DNA of 64,000 bases, from NCBI RefSeq assembly GCF_000406925.1, contig NZ_KE136347.1, forward strand, positions 867,549 to 931,548, written 5' to 3'. This DNA comes from Enterococcus columbae DSM 7374 = ATCC 51263. GTDB taxonomy: Bacteria > Bacillota > Bacilli > Lactobacillales > Enterococcaceae. Numbering within the stretch: the first letter of the stretch is position 1; the number at the start of each line of letters is the position of its first letter. Below, in pieces: positions 29,823 to 39,390 of this stretch. The position numbers and the translations under genes were made by a program. The notes beneath the pieces were generated by a model. It was not told the origin of the DNA, did not search any database, and was given only the letters and a program-made list of their open reading frames with translations.

Positions 29823-29935
29823 AATTTCACTTCACTTTCTATTATTTTCAATTATTTAACAAAAAGGTCCTTACTTATTATACTTTGCTTAGCAGTGATT
29901 GTGAAGTATTTTATCTATAATTCAGCAGATTTACC

Positions 29936-31123
29936 TTACAAATCTGCAGGCATAATCGGTAAGCGCCCAAAATTTTGTTCAGCAATCGTCGGTTTGGCTA
30001 GCTGATAAATACGATCGCTTTTGATTAATAGTGGCATTTTTAAAGCTGCCGATTGACTCATCCTGGTAATAATAGGATATTGGCAAACTTTTTTTTGCTG
30101 ACGTAGATATTCTTGACCTTTTTCACTAAATCCCAGCACATGCAAGCTTAGCTGCGCATGCTGCTTTGTCATTGCTGCTTTTTGGATATTTAATAAAACA
30201 TAAAGTAATAAACGCTGCAATCTAACCTGAGTATAGCGTTTTGATTTTATGGCCTGAATGAGCTGCGCAAAGCTAGTCACCTCAGTAATCACTTGTTTTA
30301 ATTTATATTCTAAGCCATCGACCATTTGATAAATCTGAGCAAGTTCTTCAATCGTACTACTTAATATTCGATATTTCAAATAGGGAAAATAATCTTCCCA
30401 GTTAACCGCTTGTTCTTTTAAATCAACAAGTGAGCTATCCGGTAAAAAGTCCTCAATTGCCTGCTTAGCAAAAAAACTCTTGCGGATCGCGCTCGCACTA
30501 GCAATGTCTAACATTTTTGGCTGAGTTAAATCAGGTAGTGTTTCGTCATGATAAGCCGCCTGTAGTCGTTGAATGGGTAATAAAGTTAGCGGTCGCTTCA
30601 GCTTCGCATTCGCCTGAGCATAAGCTAAGGCTAAAATATGATTTGGTTGATTTGGCTGAAAGGTTAGCCTTGAATCAAAGCGACTAAAGACTTGCATCAT
30701 TTTTTGAGCATAAGTAAGCTTTGGATCGTCAATAGCTTGAAAAATTGCATTTAATTCCTCTTGGCGTGAAGCAAGTAGTTGGCCTAAGCTTTGATAATCA
30801 AAAGCTTGTACTTGATCCGTACCAAAACATAATATTTCACAGCCTAAAGCATGCAAAAGCTTTAGGCCACCTGTAGCAAAATAATCAGCCGATTGTACCG
30901 ACCATTCCACCGGCAATTCAATGACCAAATCTGCCCCATTAGCCAATGCACTTTTCGCTCGATGCCATTTATCAATAATCGCTGGTTCGCCTCTTTGTAA
31001 AAAATTGCCACTCATCACTGCAATCATCACATCTGCGTTACTTTTTTGTTTGCTCTGTTTAAGATGATACAAATGTCCATTATGAAACGGATTATATTCA
31101 ACAATCATGCCACAAGCTTTCAT
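29936..31123 (-). CDS. tmcAL: tRNA(Met) cytidine acetate ligase TmcAL (YlbM)
   Basis: Adds acetate to the wobble cytidine of elongator tRNA-Met with ATP. The 395-residue protein opens with the nucleotidyltransferase motif GMIVEYNPFHNGHLYHL and has SGNFLQRGEPAI and a SASAIRKSFF motif near 205. ATG 31123 follows GGAGG, which itself abuts a terminator hairpin. It is last in the yqeG cluster. Confidence 0.94.
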   Translation of the reverse strand: MKACGMIVEYNPFHNGHLYHLKQSKQKSNADVMIAVMSGNFLQRGEPAIIDKWHRAKSALANGADLVIELPVEWSVQSADYFATGGLKLLHALGCEILCFGTDQVQAFDYQSLGQLLASRQEELNAIFQAIDDPKLTYAQKMMQVFSRFDSRLTFQPNQPNHILALAYAQANAKLKRPLTLLPIQRLQAAYHDETLPDLTQPKMLDIASASAIRKSFFAKQAIEDFLPDSSLVDLKEQAVNWEDYFPYLKYRILSSTIEELAQIYQMVDGLEYKLKQVITEVTSFAQLIQAIKSKRYTQVRLQRLLLYVLLNIQKAAMTKQHAQLSLHVLGFSEKGQEYLRQQKKVCQYPIITRMSQSAALKMPLLIKSDRIYQLAKPTIAEQNFGRLPIMPADL

Positions 31124-31133
31124 TCAATCCTCC

Positions 31134-31167
31134 AAAAAAAGTGATTGAAAGCCATAGCTTCAATCAC
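31134..31167 (-). terminator. Hairpin plus U tract directly before tmcAL
   Basis: A perfect 9-bp stem (31141-31149 with 31159-31167; GTGATTGAA) is followed on the minus strand by TTTTTTT (31134-31140). The tmcAL Shine-Dalgarno GGAGG comes immediately afterwards. Confidence 0.82.
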
Positions 31168-31174
31168 TAGCATT

Positions 31175-31903
31175 TTATTTATAACAAACGAAAAACCATC
31201 GACGACTCTTCTCGTTTGGCTCACTATCAATGAAATCTGCATAAGCCTCAACTTTACTAAAGCCAGCATTTTCTAACATTAATAGATATTGATTTAGCGG
31301 ATAGGTCCGTTCTTGATGAATCTCATCCCGACGCTCAAAGTGCCCATTTTCATTTTGAACAAAAAAGGTTAAAAAATGCTCAATGCTGTGTTGATTTTCA
31401 CCCGCATAGCTATCCCATAAAAAAGCAAAATCTTCCGTTTGATAGTGATAACTATAATTTGGAAAAACCTCATCTATTTGATAAGTTGAATGAACGTCAA
31501 AAATAAAAATCCCTTCATCTTCTAATATTTGATAGACCCCATCAAAAACTTGTTGGACCGCTTGCTCATCTTCCATATAGCAAATCGAATCTGAAAAACA
31601 AGTAATTGCCTCATAGGTTTCAATATCGGTTAAATCAAGCATATCGCCTTCAACAAATTGAATCGCAACCTGCGCGTCTTGTGCACGCTGAGAAGCAATC
31701 ATTAGCATCTCCTCAGATAAATCCAAAGCAGTGACATCAAAGCCTTGTTTGGCAAAATCTACTGCCAAGGCACCCGTACCACAAGCCAGTTCTAAGATGC
31801 GCTTACGATTTCCTAAAAATTGTAACGAAAAATCTAACCATCTTTGATAAAGACTAGTATCCATTACTTCATCATAAACAAAGGCGAAGGTCTCATAGGC
31901 CAT
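31175..31903 (-). CDS. SAM-dependent class I methyltransferase
   Basis: 242 residues with the Rossmann motif I ILELACGTGALAVDFA near residue 38, VTALDLSEEML (motif II) and QFVEGDML. It overlaps the 3' end of rsfS and matches the methyltransferase found next to rsfS in other Firmicutes (YqeM-like). The methyl acceptor is unknown. Confidence 0.9.
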   Translation of the reverse strand: MAYETFAFVYDEVMDTSLYQRWLDFSLQFLGNRKRILELACGTGALAVDFAKQGFDVTALDLSEEMLMIASQRAQDAQVAIQFVEGDMLDLTDIETYEAITCFSDSICYMEDEQAVQQVFDGVYQILEDEGIFIFDVHSTYQIDEVFPNYSYHYQTEDFAFLWDSYAGENQHSIEHFLTFFVQNENGHFERRDEIHQERTYPLNQYLLMLENAGFSKVEAYADFIDSEPNEKSRRWFFVCYK

Positions 31904-32261
31904 TATTATTCACAACCCACTTTTCAAGATTAACAATCGGTGCATCAGACCAAAGCTTCTCTAATTGATAAAATTCACGTTCAGCTTGATTGAAGACGTG
32001 AACAATGACATCACCTAAATCGATTAACACCCATTTAGCTGCATCCTTACCTTCCACTCGTCTTACTGGAATCTGCGCTTTTTCAGCCTGTTCAATCACT
32101 TCATCAACAATTGCTAAAATTCGACGATCCGTATTTCCTGAACAAATAACAAAATAATCAGCTAATAGTGAAATCCCTCGCACATCTAAGGCAACGATGT
32201 CTAATGCATGTTTATCGTCAATCGCCTTAACTGCTACTTCTAATATTTCTGTACTTTCGAT
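31893..32261 (-). CDS. rsfS: Ribosomal silencing factor RsfS, apparent AUC start
   Basis: Binds uL14 and blocks subunit joining when nutrients are short. Homology (EILEVAVKAIDDKHALDIVALDVRGISLLADYFVICSGNTDRR) extends upstream of the first canonical start (GTG 32183). The frame carries no ATG, GTG, TTG or CTG between the preceding yqeK stop (32274-32276) and GTG 32183. AGGAGG lies 8 bases before an in-frame ATC at 32261, which would give a normal 122-residue protein. Starting at GTG would lose about 26 conserved residues. AUC initiation is inferred. Confidence 0.85.
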   Translation of the reverse strand: MESTEILEVAVKAIDDKHALDIVALDVRGISLLADYFVICSGNTDRRILAIVDEVIEQAEKAQIPVRRVEGKDAAKWVLIDLGDVIVHVFNQAEREFYQLEKLWSDAPIVNLEKWVVNNNGL

Positions 32262-32273
32262 GGTAAAAACCTC

Positions 32274-32864
32274 CTATTTCTTTACAACCCACTGATTGTA
32301 GGTTTCTATTGTTTTTGGATAAATCGGTAATTCTTTTTTTAATAAAAACTGCAAGGTATGCTTCGTTTCATAAGCAACGGCTGCAGCTAAATTGGTTAAC
32401 GCAAGCTGTCTAGCTTCTTGTACACCTGGAAAATCACGATTAGGCTCAACATAATCAGCGACATAAATGACCTGATCTAATAAAGACATCTTAGCAGCAC
32501 CGGTTGTATGCACACGAATCGCTTGGAGAATTTCTTCATCCTCAATGCCTAATTCCTGACGTACAAATTCTGCGCCCACTATGCCATGCCAAATTGCATT
32601 ATCCCAGTTTAATAAATCCGGATCCATTTTCAATTTCTTAATCATAAAAATGAATGCATCATCGCTTCTTTCTTTAGCATAATCATGGGCTAAAGCAGCG
32701 ATACTCGCTTTATTGGGGCAACAACCGTACTTTTTAGCTAAAGCAACAGCCATTTCCTCTACTCCAAGCACATGACGAAAACGCTTCTCGCTCATTTGCA
32801 TTTGTACTTGTTGCATAAGCTGTTCACGAATGGCTGGGGTATAATTTTCACTAGATATCTTCAA
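32274..32864 (-). CDS. yqeK: YqeK, HD-domain Ap4A hydrolase
   Basis: 196-residue HD-superfamily phosphohydrolase (RHVLGVEEMAVALA, then LAHDYAKE, further His in IWHGIVGAEFV and IRVHTTG). The family hydrolyses diadenosine tetraphosphate symmetrically. The start is TTG 32864, 8 bases after GAAGG, overlapping the nadD stop. It lies in the nadD-yqeK-rsfS order standard for Firmicutes. Confidence 0.92.
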   Translation of the reverse strand: MKISSENYTPAIREQLMQQVQMQMSEKRFRHVLGVEEMAVALAKKYGCCPNKASIAALAHDYAKERSDDAFIFMIKKLKMDPDLLNWDNAIWHGIVGAEFVRQELGIEDEEILQAIRVHTTGAAKMSLLDQVIYVADYVEPNRDFPGVQEARQLALTNLAAAVAYETKHTLQFLLKKELPIYPKTIETYNQWVVKK

Positions 32865-33486
32865 GATAAAGACCTTCTTTTTGAATATATTCTCTTACTT
32901 TTTCAGGTACTAAATATCGAATACTACAGTTTTGAGCAACTTTTTTACGAATCATCGTCGAACTTAAATCCATCATCGGTGTATCCAACCAAATAATCGG
33001 ATAATCCGAAGTTACTGGATAATCTGGCCGTTTTACGCCAACAAATTGTACCAACTGCAATAATTCATCAATTCGATACCATTTTGGTAAGTATTCGACC
33101 ATATCCCCACCGATAATAAAATAAAAATCAGTATCAGGATAGCTTTCAGTTAATTCCTTCATGGTGTCGTACGTATAGCTTTTACCCTGGCGCTTTAATT
33201 CAATCGTTTCAATCGCTAATAATGGATTATCTTCAATAGCTAATTCAAGCATTTTTAAACGATAATGCGCCGGAATCGTCGTTTTTTCATCCACATGGGG
33301 TGGTAAAAACTCTGGCATTAAATAGACTTTTTCTAAATTTAAAGCCGTGCCGACTTGATCAGCAATCATTAGATGGAGTTGATGTACAGGATTAAAATTC
33401 CCACCTAGAATGCCCACTTGTTTGCGTTTAGGCGCAAGACTTACCTGCGGCATGGCAATAGTCTCAGTAATCAACTGTCTATTCAT
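32851..33486 (-). CDS. nadD: Nicotinate-nucleotide adenylyltransferase
   Basis: Converts nicotinate mononucleotide to deamido-NAD. The 211 residues carry GILGGNFNPVHQLHL near 25-40 and the closing LSSTMIRKK (ISSTxIR-type) motif. An N-terminal extension of about 20 residues before the fold is unusual but in frame from ATG 33486, which follows GGAAGG. Confidence 0.95.
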   Translation of the reverse strand: MNRQLITETIAMPQVSLAPKRKQVGILGGNFNPVHQLHLMIADQVGTALNLEKVYLMPEFLPPHVDEKTTIPAHYRLKMLELAIEDNPLLAIETIELKRQGKSYTYDTMKELTESYPDTDFYFIIGGDMVEYLPKWYRIDELLQLVQFVGVKRPDYPVTSDYPIIWLDTPMMDLSSTMIRKKVAQNCSIRYLVPEKVREYIQKEGLYLEDI

Positions 33487-33501
33487 ATAATCCTTCCTTA
33501 A

Positions 33502-33813
33502 TTATAGTAATTTAAGCTGCTGTGTAAAGCGTTGATATTTTTCTTTTGAAGAAGCCTTGTATAAAACCAACACTCGACCAATCACCTGTACAATTTCACA
33601 TTGTAAGGCCTGTGCAATCTGCTTGGCCGCATCTTCAGCAATTTCATCCGTATTTTGTAATAAGGAAACTTTAATTAATTCACGTTTTTCTAACGCTTCA
33701 CCAATTTGTTTATTCATCGCATCATTTACGCCACCTTTACCAATCTGAAAAATTGGTTGTAAATGATGGGCTTGACTACGTAAAAAACGTTTTTGTTTTC
33801 CGGTTAAACTCAT
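33502..33813 (-). CDS. yhbY: YhbY-family (CRM domain) RNA-binding protein
   Basis: 103 residues of a single CRM domain (LTGKQKRFLRSQAHHLQPIFQIGKGG, with the conserved GKGG turn). Members associate with pre-50S particles. ATG 33813 follows AAGGAGG. It lies between yqeH and nadD. Confidence 0.93.
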   Translation of the reverse strand: MSLTGKQKRFLRSQAHHLQPIFQIGKGGVNDAMNKQIGEALEKRELIKVSLLQNTDEIAEDAAKQIAQALQCEIVQVIGRVLVLYKASSKEKYQRFTQQLKLL

Positions 33814-33825
33814 TTATTTTCCTCC

Positions 33826-34938
33826 TTAAATTAGGGCTTTGCGAATAATCACATCGACACCCTTTGGCGCCCAGCCAGCCACAATTGCTGGTTGACTGAC
33901 CGTAATCCAACCTAAGCCAGCAAAGACAATATCGGTTTTTTCTTTAATTGAAAATTCAAAACGAACAAGCTCAGGAAATGCGGTGATTTCATCAGCATGT
34001 GGTGGCTGTAATAAAGCGCCCACATGTTTTTGATAAAACTCACTTGCTCCTTTTAACTTAGTTCGATGAATCGTTAAATCATTTGACACATAAGCGATAA
34101 ATGATGAACGAGCACCACTAACAAAATCAAAACGAGCCAAGCCACCTAAAAAGAGGGTTTGTTCTGGATTGAGCTGATAAACCTTGGGCTTGATTTCTTT
34201 AGTCGGTGCAATTAGCCGTAAATCCTTTTTACCTAGATAATGCGCCATTTGATGACGATGAATAATCCCTGGTGTATCAATTAAAAACTGACCATCATCT
34301 AAAGGAATTTCAATTTTATCCAAGGTCGTTCCTGGAAAACGTGAGGTAGTAATCACTTCTTTTACGTCAGCAACCTGGGCGATAATTTGATTAATCAAAG
34401 TAGACTTACCCACATTAGTTACCCCTACTACATACACATCACGTCCATTTCGATAATGTTCAATCGCTTCTAGGATATCCTGAATTTCGCTTTTTTTCTT
34501 AGCGCTAGTTAATAAAACATCGACTGGCCGTAAGCCCAATTCATGTGCTCGTTCTTTCATCCATTGAATCAAGCGCCCTTTTTTCAAGGACTTCGGTAAT
34601 AAATCCACCTTATTTCCAATCATCAAGACTGGATTGTTACCGACAAAGCGATGAAGTCCAGGAATAATTGAACCATTAAAATCAAAAATATCGACTACAT
34701 TGACAATTAAAGCATCCGTATTGCCAATTTCGTTTAACAACCGTAAAAAGTCATCATCAGTTAGTGAAACATCTTGAATTTCATTATAGTGACGCAAACG
34801 AAAACAGCGTTGACAATAAACTTCACCACTAGCCAATCCTTTTTCCAGTGCAGCTTTTGGGGTAAACCCTAATGCTTGCTGATTTTCTGTTTGAATCGCT
34901 ACCCCACAGCCAATACAATGTAATTGTTCTTCACTCAT
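33826..34938 (-). CDS. yqeH: Ribosome biogenesis GTPase YqeH
   Basis: A circularly permuted GTPase for 30S assembly, 370 residues. An N-terminal zinc finger (CIGC at 8-11 and CQRC near 43) is followed by a permuted G domain with NKVDLL (G4) before GVTNVGKSTLINQ (G1, about residue 170) and DTPG (G3). ATG 34938 overlaps the yqeG stop. Confidence 0.95.
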   Translation of the reverse strand: MSEEQLHCIGCGVAIQTENQQALGFTPKAALEKGLASGEVYCQRCFRLRHYNEIQDVSLTDDDFLRLLNEIGNTDALIVNVVDIFDFNGSIIPGLHRFVGNNPVLMIGNKVDLLPKSLKKGRLIQWMKERAHELGLRPVDVLLTSAKKKSEIQDILEAIEHYRNGRDVYVVGVTNVGKSTLINQIIAQVADVKEVITTSRFPGTTLDKIEIPLDDGQFLIDTPGIIHRHQMAHYLGKKDLRLIAPTKEIKPKVYQLNPEQTLFLGGLARFDFVSGARSSFIAYVSNDLTIHRTKLKGASEFYQKHVGALLQPPHADEITAFPELVRFEFSIKEKTDIVFAGLGWITVSQPAIVAGWAPKGVDVIIRKALI

Positions 34939-35462
34939 ACTAACTCACCTCGCCATTTCATTTCTGGATTATTTTTTAGTAAATGACGCATCACAATTTT
35001 TTCACGCCAACGATTGATTCGTGTATTCCAAGCATCAGTTTGAACAATTGGTCGAACCAAAACTGACCTTACCTTTGCCGCATGTGCTGCGCGAATGTCA
35101 GTCATCAGCTGGTCACCAACCATTACCACTTCCTCTGGCAGCAAATCCAAAGTAGCTAAGGCTTTTTTAATACCATAGCCAAAGGGTTTCATTGCTCTTG
35201 AAATAAATGGTAAATCAAAACTGGCAACTGCTCGTGCAACCCGAGGCGCCTTGTTATTAGAAACCACAATAACTGGAATGTCTGCTTGTTTCATAGTAAC
35301 TAACCAATTACGTAGCTCTTTAGTTCCATCTGGGTTATTCCAAGCAATCAAAGTATTATCTAAGTCCGTTAATACTGCTTTAATTCCATATTTTTTTAAT
35401 TGATGAGGAGTAATTTGATAGATCGATTCTACCATCCAAGTAGGTTTGTATTTTGAAAACAT
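34935..35462 (-). CDS. yqeG: YqeG family HAD IIIA-type phosphatase
   Basis: 175 residues from ATG 35462, preceded by AAAGGAG. The HAD motif I is VLTDLDNTL, with VVSNNK (motif II) and VMVGDQLMTDIRAA (motif IV). Family members include phosphatidylglycerolphosphate phosphatases, but the bacterial YqeG substrate is not settled. The open frame extends 31 codons upstream through a leader hairpin; those codons are rejected. First gene of the cluster. Confidence 0.9.
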   Translation of the reverse strand: MFSKYKPTWMVESIYQITPHQLKKYGIKAVLTDLDNTLIAWNNPDGTKELRNWLVTMKQADIPVIVVSNNKAPRVARAVASFDLPFISRAMKPFGYGIKKALATLDLLPEEVVMVGDQLMTDIRAAHAAKVRSVLVRPIVQTDAWNTRINRWREKIVMRHLLKNNPEMKWRGELV

Positions 35463-35479
35463 AATTGCTCCTTTATTCC

Positions 35480-35513
35480 AAAAAATCGAGGAGTATCTTT
35501 TCGGACACTCCTC
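35480..35513 (-). terminator. Leader hairpin with U tract before yqeG, possible attenuator
   Basis: GAGGAGT (35488-35494) pairs with ACTCCTC (35507-35513) and on the minus strand GATTTTTT follows (35480-35487). A TATAAT lies at 35523-35528, so the stem would form almost at the 5' end of the yqeG transcript. It could also be the terminator of the upstream amidase. Confidence 0.65.
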
Positions 35514-35522
35514 CATTTGAAA

Positions 35523-35528
35523 ATTATA
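35523..35528 (-). promoter_or_regulatory. Extended -10 box of yqeG promoter
   Basis: The minus strand reads TGTATAAT about 60 bases before the yqeG start. A good -35 is not obvious, which an extended -10 can tolerate. Confidence 0.5.
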
Positions 35529-35634
35529 CACTATTTTCAGTCTTTTTGCTAGCAATTCTAAAGACTAAGCTTTTCCCTTTACTTTAATCTTACAAAGGGA
35601 ACAATCCACTAAACTTCAGTACATGCAACAAAAG

Positions 35635-37107
35635 CTAAGCCTGATATGCTTTAGGCAAAATAAAGCGCTGATTTTGCTCAAATTGCCGACCAATCATAAA
35701 CAAGAGATCTTCACGACCCTTTGCGGCCATAAATTGTATGCCTTGAGGTAGTCCTTGTAAAGAAAGGCCGGTTGGCAGACTAAGCGCTGGTTGACCCGTT
35801 AAATTGGCTAATTGGGTATAAGGCGTTAAGGCTAAGCTCTTGGCAAACATATCATAGACTAATGCTTCTCTTTGAGCAAATGAAAGAGTATGGGCGTGAA
35901 ATAATTGTTCATAAACCTCTGTACTAAGAAATGCGGTCTGTAAATGTGGCGCACAATCAGCTGTTGTCGGTGTTAAAAACAAATCATAAGTTAAAAACAA
36001 TTGCTCCATGCTATCGGCAGCTTCATCCCAATATTCCAAGCTTTGCACATATTGACTAGCTGACATGCTTTGACCTAACTGATAGATAGCCCACGTCATC
36101 GGCTCCATATCATCAAGAGTAAAATGACGGTTAAAGGCCGTTTCCATCTGACTAAACATAGCAGCGGTATCTGCCCCATTCATACGATAATATTGAACCA
36201 TTAGTTCAGGTAGATTAACTGGATACTTGATTTCTACTACTTCATGACCTTGATCGACTAAAAACTTTACAGCAGCTAATACGGCATCTTTAGCTGTAGC
36301 TGAAACATTTTTAGCTACGGGCGATTCAAGGCAATAGGCAATTTTTAACTTTTTAGGTGGCAAGGCTTGTTGGTGTCGCCATTCACATGCCGGCGCTTGA
36401 TAAGGAGCGGCCCCTTGGCTGGTTCGCATTTGATAAAAAAGACTTTCCGTATCACGCATTGAAACCGTTAAAGCAAAAGAAATCGAAGCACCCTGCCAGC
36501 CACGCCAGCCATTAGGTCCTACCGGCATCGTTCCTCGTGTTGGCTTTAAGCCAATCAAACCACAAAAAGAAGCAGGGATCCGGATAGAGCCTCCACCGTC
36601 ACTGGCTGTAGCCATTGGGAAAATACCAGCTGCCACAGCACTAGCTGCTCCACCACTTGAGCCACCTGAATAATAATCTAAATGCCACGGATTTTTACAT
36701 ATTCCATGTAAGGCAGAATCAGTAATATTTTTAAATCCATATTCTGGAATATTCGTCTGACCTAATGGAATCATCCCTAATTGTTCAATTTTATTAACAA
36801 AATGATTATTACTTTGTGCTCGACTGTTGGCTAAAAGCCTTGAGCCAGCTGTATTTAACCAGCCTTTTTTATTTTGACCTAGTCCTTTTAAGGGAATCGG
36901 TAAATATTGAAAAGGCGAACGAATCGCCTGCACTTGATTCATTTTTTGATAATAAGCCAAGGCTTCATCAGGATTAAATGAAATGAATGCATTGAGCTTA
37001 GGCTGCCAATCTTGATATTTTTGCGTAATTTCATTTAAATATTCTTCAAAGCTAAACTGTTTCTTTTGTAGCTGTTCGCTTATATATAAAGCATCTTTTA
37101 TCCTCAT
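35635..37107 (-). CDS. Amidase signature family hydrolase
   Basis: 490 residues with the Ser-cisSer-Lys layout: Lys in IPLKGL, then [13 protein letters not shown] and the nucleophile region [15 protein letters not shown]. Members hydrolyse amides, and the substrate here is unknown. It is unlikely to be GatA because gatB and gatC are not neighbours and the C-terminal region differs. ATG 37107 follows GAGGTG right after the thioesterase stop, so the two are co-transcribed. Confidence 0.9.
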   Translation of the reverse strand: MRIKDALYISEQLQKKQFSFEEYLNEITQKYQDWQPKLNAFISFNPDEALAYYQKMNQVQAIRSPFQYLPIPLKGLGQNKKGWLNTAGSRLLANSRAQSNNHFVNKIEQLGMIPLGQTNIPEYGFKNITDSALHGICKNPWHLDYYSGGSSGGAASAVAAGIFPMATASDGGGSIRIPASFCGLIGLKPTRGTMPVGPNGWRGWQGASISFALTVSMRDTESLFYQMRTSQGAAPYQAPACEWRHQQALPPKKLKIAYCLESPVAKNVSATAKDAVLAAVKFLVDQGHEVVEIKYPVNLPELMVQYYRMNGADTAAMFSQMETAFNRHFTLDDMEPMTWAIYQLGQSMSASQYVQSLEYWDEAADSMEQLFLTYDLFLTPTTADCAPHLQTAFLSTEVYEQLFHAHTLSFAQREALVYDMFAKSLALTPYTQLANLTGQPALSLPTGLSLQGLPQGIQFMAAKGREDLLFMIGRQFEQNQRFILPKAYQA

Positions 37108-37118
37108 CAGATCACCTC

Positions 37119-37640
37119 TTACCAGGGAATATTGGTTGATAGCTGGGCAGCAAAATCTTTATACTGCTCACGTTCGTCTAAGCGTGCGCTACGTCTTTTT
37201 TCATAACCTTCACAGACCAGTTTTTCTTCATCCGTCTCTGGGACAATTTTAGGCACGGTAAAGTCTACTTCCTCGTTCATAAAAGAAGGTACCGCTACAA
37301 AAGTCGTAAAACAAGTTGCTGCTAAATAGCGCTCACCAGTCACTAAATCTTCACCGACAACTTTGACAAACACTTCCATTGATTTATGATGGGTTCCCGA
37401 TACAAAAGTTTCAATACAAACCGAATGATTCGCATGTAACGGCTTTAAGAAATTTAACGAATCAATCGAGGCGGTAACGGCACCTCGCCGGCAATGTCTA
37501 GATATTGAAATAGATGCTGCGTCATCAATCCAGGTCATTAATTTTCCACCAAATAAATAATCAAACGGATTTAAATCGAAAGGAAAAACGCGATGTGTTT
37601 GAATTACCTTTGATTCACGACAATATTTAAACTCACTCAT
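37119..37640 (-). CDS. Hotdog-fold acyl-CoA thioesterase
   Basis: 173 residues of the cytosolic acyl-CoA thioester hydrolase type (FDLNPFDYLFGGKLMTWIDDAA, then SIDSLNFLKPLHAN). Such enzymes cleave acyl-CoA or acyl thioesters. ATG 37640 is preferred over ATG 37658 because AAAGGAA lies 7 bases before it. Upstream of the amidase in the same unit. Confidence 0.88.
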   Translation of the reverse strand: MSEFKYCRESKVIQTHRVFPFDLNPFDYLFGGKLMTWIDDAASISISRHCRRGAVTASIDSLNFLKPLHANHSVCIETFVSGTHHKSMEVFVKVVGEDLVTGERYLAATCFTTFVAVPSFMNEEVDFTVPKIVPETDEEKLVCEGYEKRRSARLDEREQYKDFAAQLSTNIPW

Positions 37641-37896
37641 ATAATCATTCCTTTTCATTTAGTCCAATCAGCTAAATGAATTATAACATAAGCCGAATGA
37701 ATGCTCGTAATATTCTGTCTAGTAACAATATCTCGATAATTATTCAAATAAATTTTATTTTAAATCATACGCTATGCATATCATTCCTTTATCAAATAAG
37801 CCTAGCTAACTAATAAAATCTTTAAGACTCTCGAAGTTTCTGCAAAATTGACACTAGTTTGCTTACAGCTGATTGACTTATAAAACTGCTTTAAAC

Positions 37897-37927
37897 AAAA
37901 AAACCTGCAGGAAATACTCCTACAGGT
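37897..37927 (-). terminator. Terminator of the glnH-glnP-glnQ operon
   Basis: ACCTGCAGGA (37903-37912) pairs with TCCTACAGGT (37918-37927) with one mismatch, followed on the minus strand by TTTTTTT. It begins 12 bases past the ATP-binding gene. Confidence 0.85.
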
Positions 37928-37938
37928 AAAATTTATTC

Positions 37939-38673
37939 TTACAGCACCTTACTTAAAAAGTCTTTGGTACGATTATGTTTTGGATTACCGAAAACTTCTT
38001 CAGGTGTACCTTCTTCGACGATATAACCACCATCCATAAAGACAATGCGATCTCCAACTTCGCGTGCAAAACCCATTTCATGCGTGACAATCACCATCGT
38101 CATTCCTTCTTTTGCCAATCGTTGCATAACAGCTAATACCTCGCCGACCATTTCTGGATCAAGGGCAGAAGTCGGTTCATCAAAAAGCATCACATCAGGT
38201 CGCATAGCTAAAGCTCTAGCGATAGCAATCCGTTGCTGTTGTCCACCAGATAAAGATTGTGGATAGCTATCTGCTTTATCCGGTAAGCCCACTGTTTTTA
38301 AAAGCTCTTTGGCATAGCTTTGAGCAGCTTGTTTGTCTTCTTTTTTCACTTTAATTGGTGATAAGGTAATATTATCGATTACTGACATATTAGGAAAAAG
38401 ATTGAAGTTTTGGAATACCATCCCCATTTTTTCACGCATCTTATAAATATCATTTTTAGGATCGGTAATGTCTGTTCCTTCAAAAGAAATCTTACCCGAC
38501 GTGGGTACCTCTAATAAATTCATACATCTCAAAAAGGTACTTTTACCTGAACCTGATGGACCGATAATCACCACAACTTGTCCTTGTTTGATTTCATAAT
38601 TGATATCCTTTAATACTTCATTATCACCGAACTTTTTACTCAAATGTTCTACTTTAATAATTGAATCCATCAT
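37939..38673 (-). CDS. Polar amino-acid ABC transporter, ATP-binding protein
   Basis: 244 residues of the GlnQ/HisP type: Walker [11 protein letters not shown]-loop VFQNFNLFP, signature LSGGQQQR, Walker [15 protein letters not shown] and the switch His in VTHEMGF. Drives uptake with the adjacent permease and binding lipoprotein. Either ATG 38673 or 38670 could be used after AGGAGG. Confidence 0.94.
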   Translation of the reverse strand: MMDSIIKVEHLSKKFGDNEVLKDINYEIKQGQVVVIIGPSGSGKSTFLRCMNLLEVPTSGKISFEGTDITDPKNDIYKMREKMGMVFQNFNLFPNMSVIDNITLSPIKVKKEDKQAAQSYAKELLKTVGLPDKADSYPQSLSGGQQQRIAIARALAMRPDVMLFDEPTSALDPEMVGEVLAVMQRLAKEGMTMVIVTHEMGFAREVGDRIVFMDGGYIVEEGTPEEVFGNPKHNRTKDFLSKVL

Positions 38674-38681
38674 CTATCCTC

Positions 38682-39371
38682 CTATTTTCGATAGCCTTTG
38701 CCAAGTTTTTTCTCCCAAGCATTCAAAATACGTGAAGTCGTGAATGTTAGAATGAAATAAATAATAGCAGCCACATATAGAGGGGTTAAAGGAATATAAG
38801 AAGTACTAATAACGATTTGCGCACTATTCATCAATTCATAAATACCAATGGTCGAAAGCAACGAAGAATCCTTAATTAATACGATAAATTCGTTCCCTAG
38901 AGGCGGTAAAATATTTCTAAGCGCCTGAGGTAAAATAACATATCTCATCGCTTGTGCTGGTCGTAAACCAAGCGAAGCTGCTGCTTCAACTTGACCTAAA
39001 TCAACTGCGCTAATTCCCCCACGAACAATTTCAGCAACATATGCCCCAGAGTTTAGCGAAATAGCGATAATTCCTGGAAATAGACGACCAAAATCCAAAC
39101 TTAAAACCCCAAGTGAAACAGTCGGTAACTTAAACAATCCTTGCAACAAGCCAAACGCAATCAAAATTTGCACTAACATTGGTGTTCCACGAAGCACCTC
39201 GATATAGATATTCGCTAGCCAACGTAAAGGTTTTAGCTTAGAAAGCTTCATTAAAGCAACTACTACCCCAATGATGGTTCCTAATATAACTGTGATAATT
39301 GAAATAATTAAGGTAATCATCGTACCTGAAATAAAGTACGGATAAAATTCCTTTAAGAAAGAAAAATCCAT
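38682..39371 (-). CDS. Polar amino-acid ABC transporter, permease
   Basis: 229 residues with several membrane segments and the HisM/GlnP family EAA loop (VEAAASLGLRPAQAMRYVILPQALRNILPP). It is a stand-alone permease without a fused binding domain. It lies between the binding protein and the ATPase. Confidence 0.93.
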   Translation of the reverse strand: MDFSFLKEFYPYFISGTMITLIISIITVILGTIIGVVVALMKLSKLKPLRWLANIYIEVLRGTPMLVQILIAFGLLQGLFKLPTVSLGVLSLDFGRLFPGIIAISLNSGAYVAEIVRGGISAVDLGQVEAAASLGLRPAQAMRYVILPQALRNILPPLGNEFIVLIKDSSLLSTIGIYELMNSAQIVISTSYIPLTPLYVAAIIYFILTFTTSRILNAWEKKLGKGYRK

Positions 39372-39390
39372 TTTAATTTAGTACTCCAAT

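Noticed and set aside
35575-35606. CCCTTT/AAAGGG inverted repeat after the amidase gene
   Set aside because: Short arms with no U tract on either strand, so it is not called a terminator.
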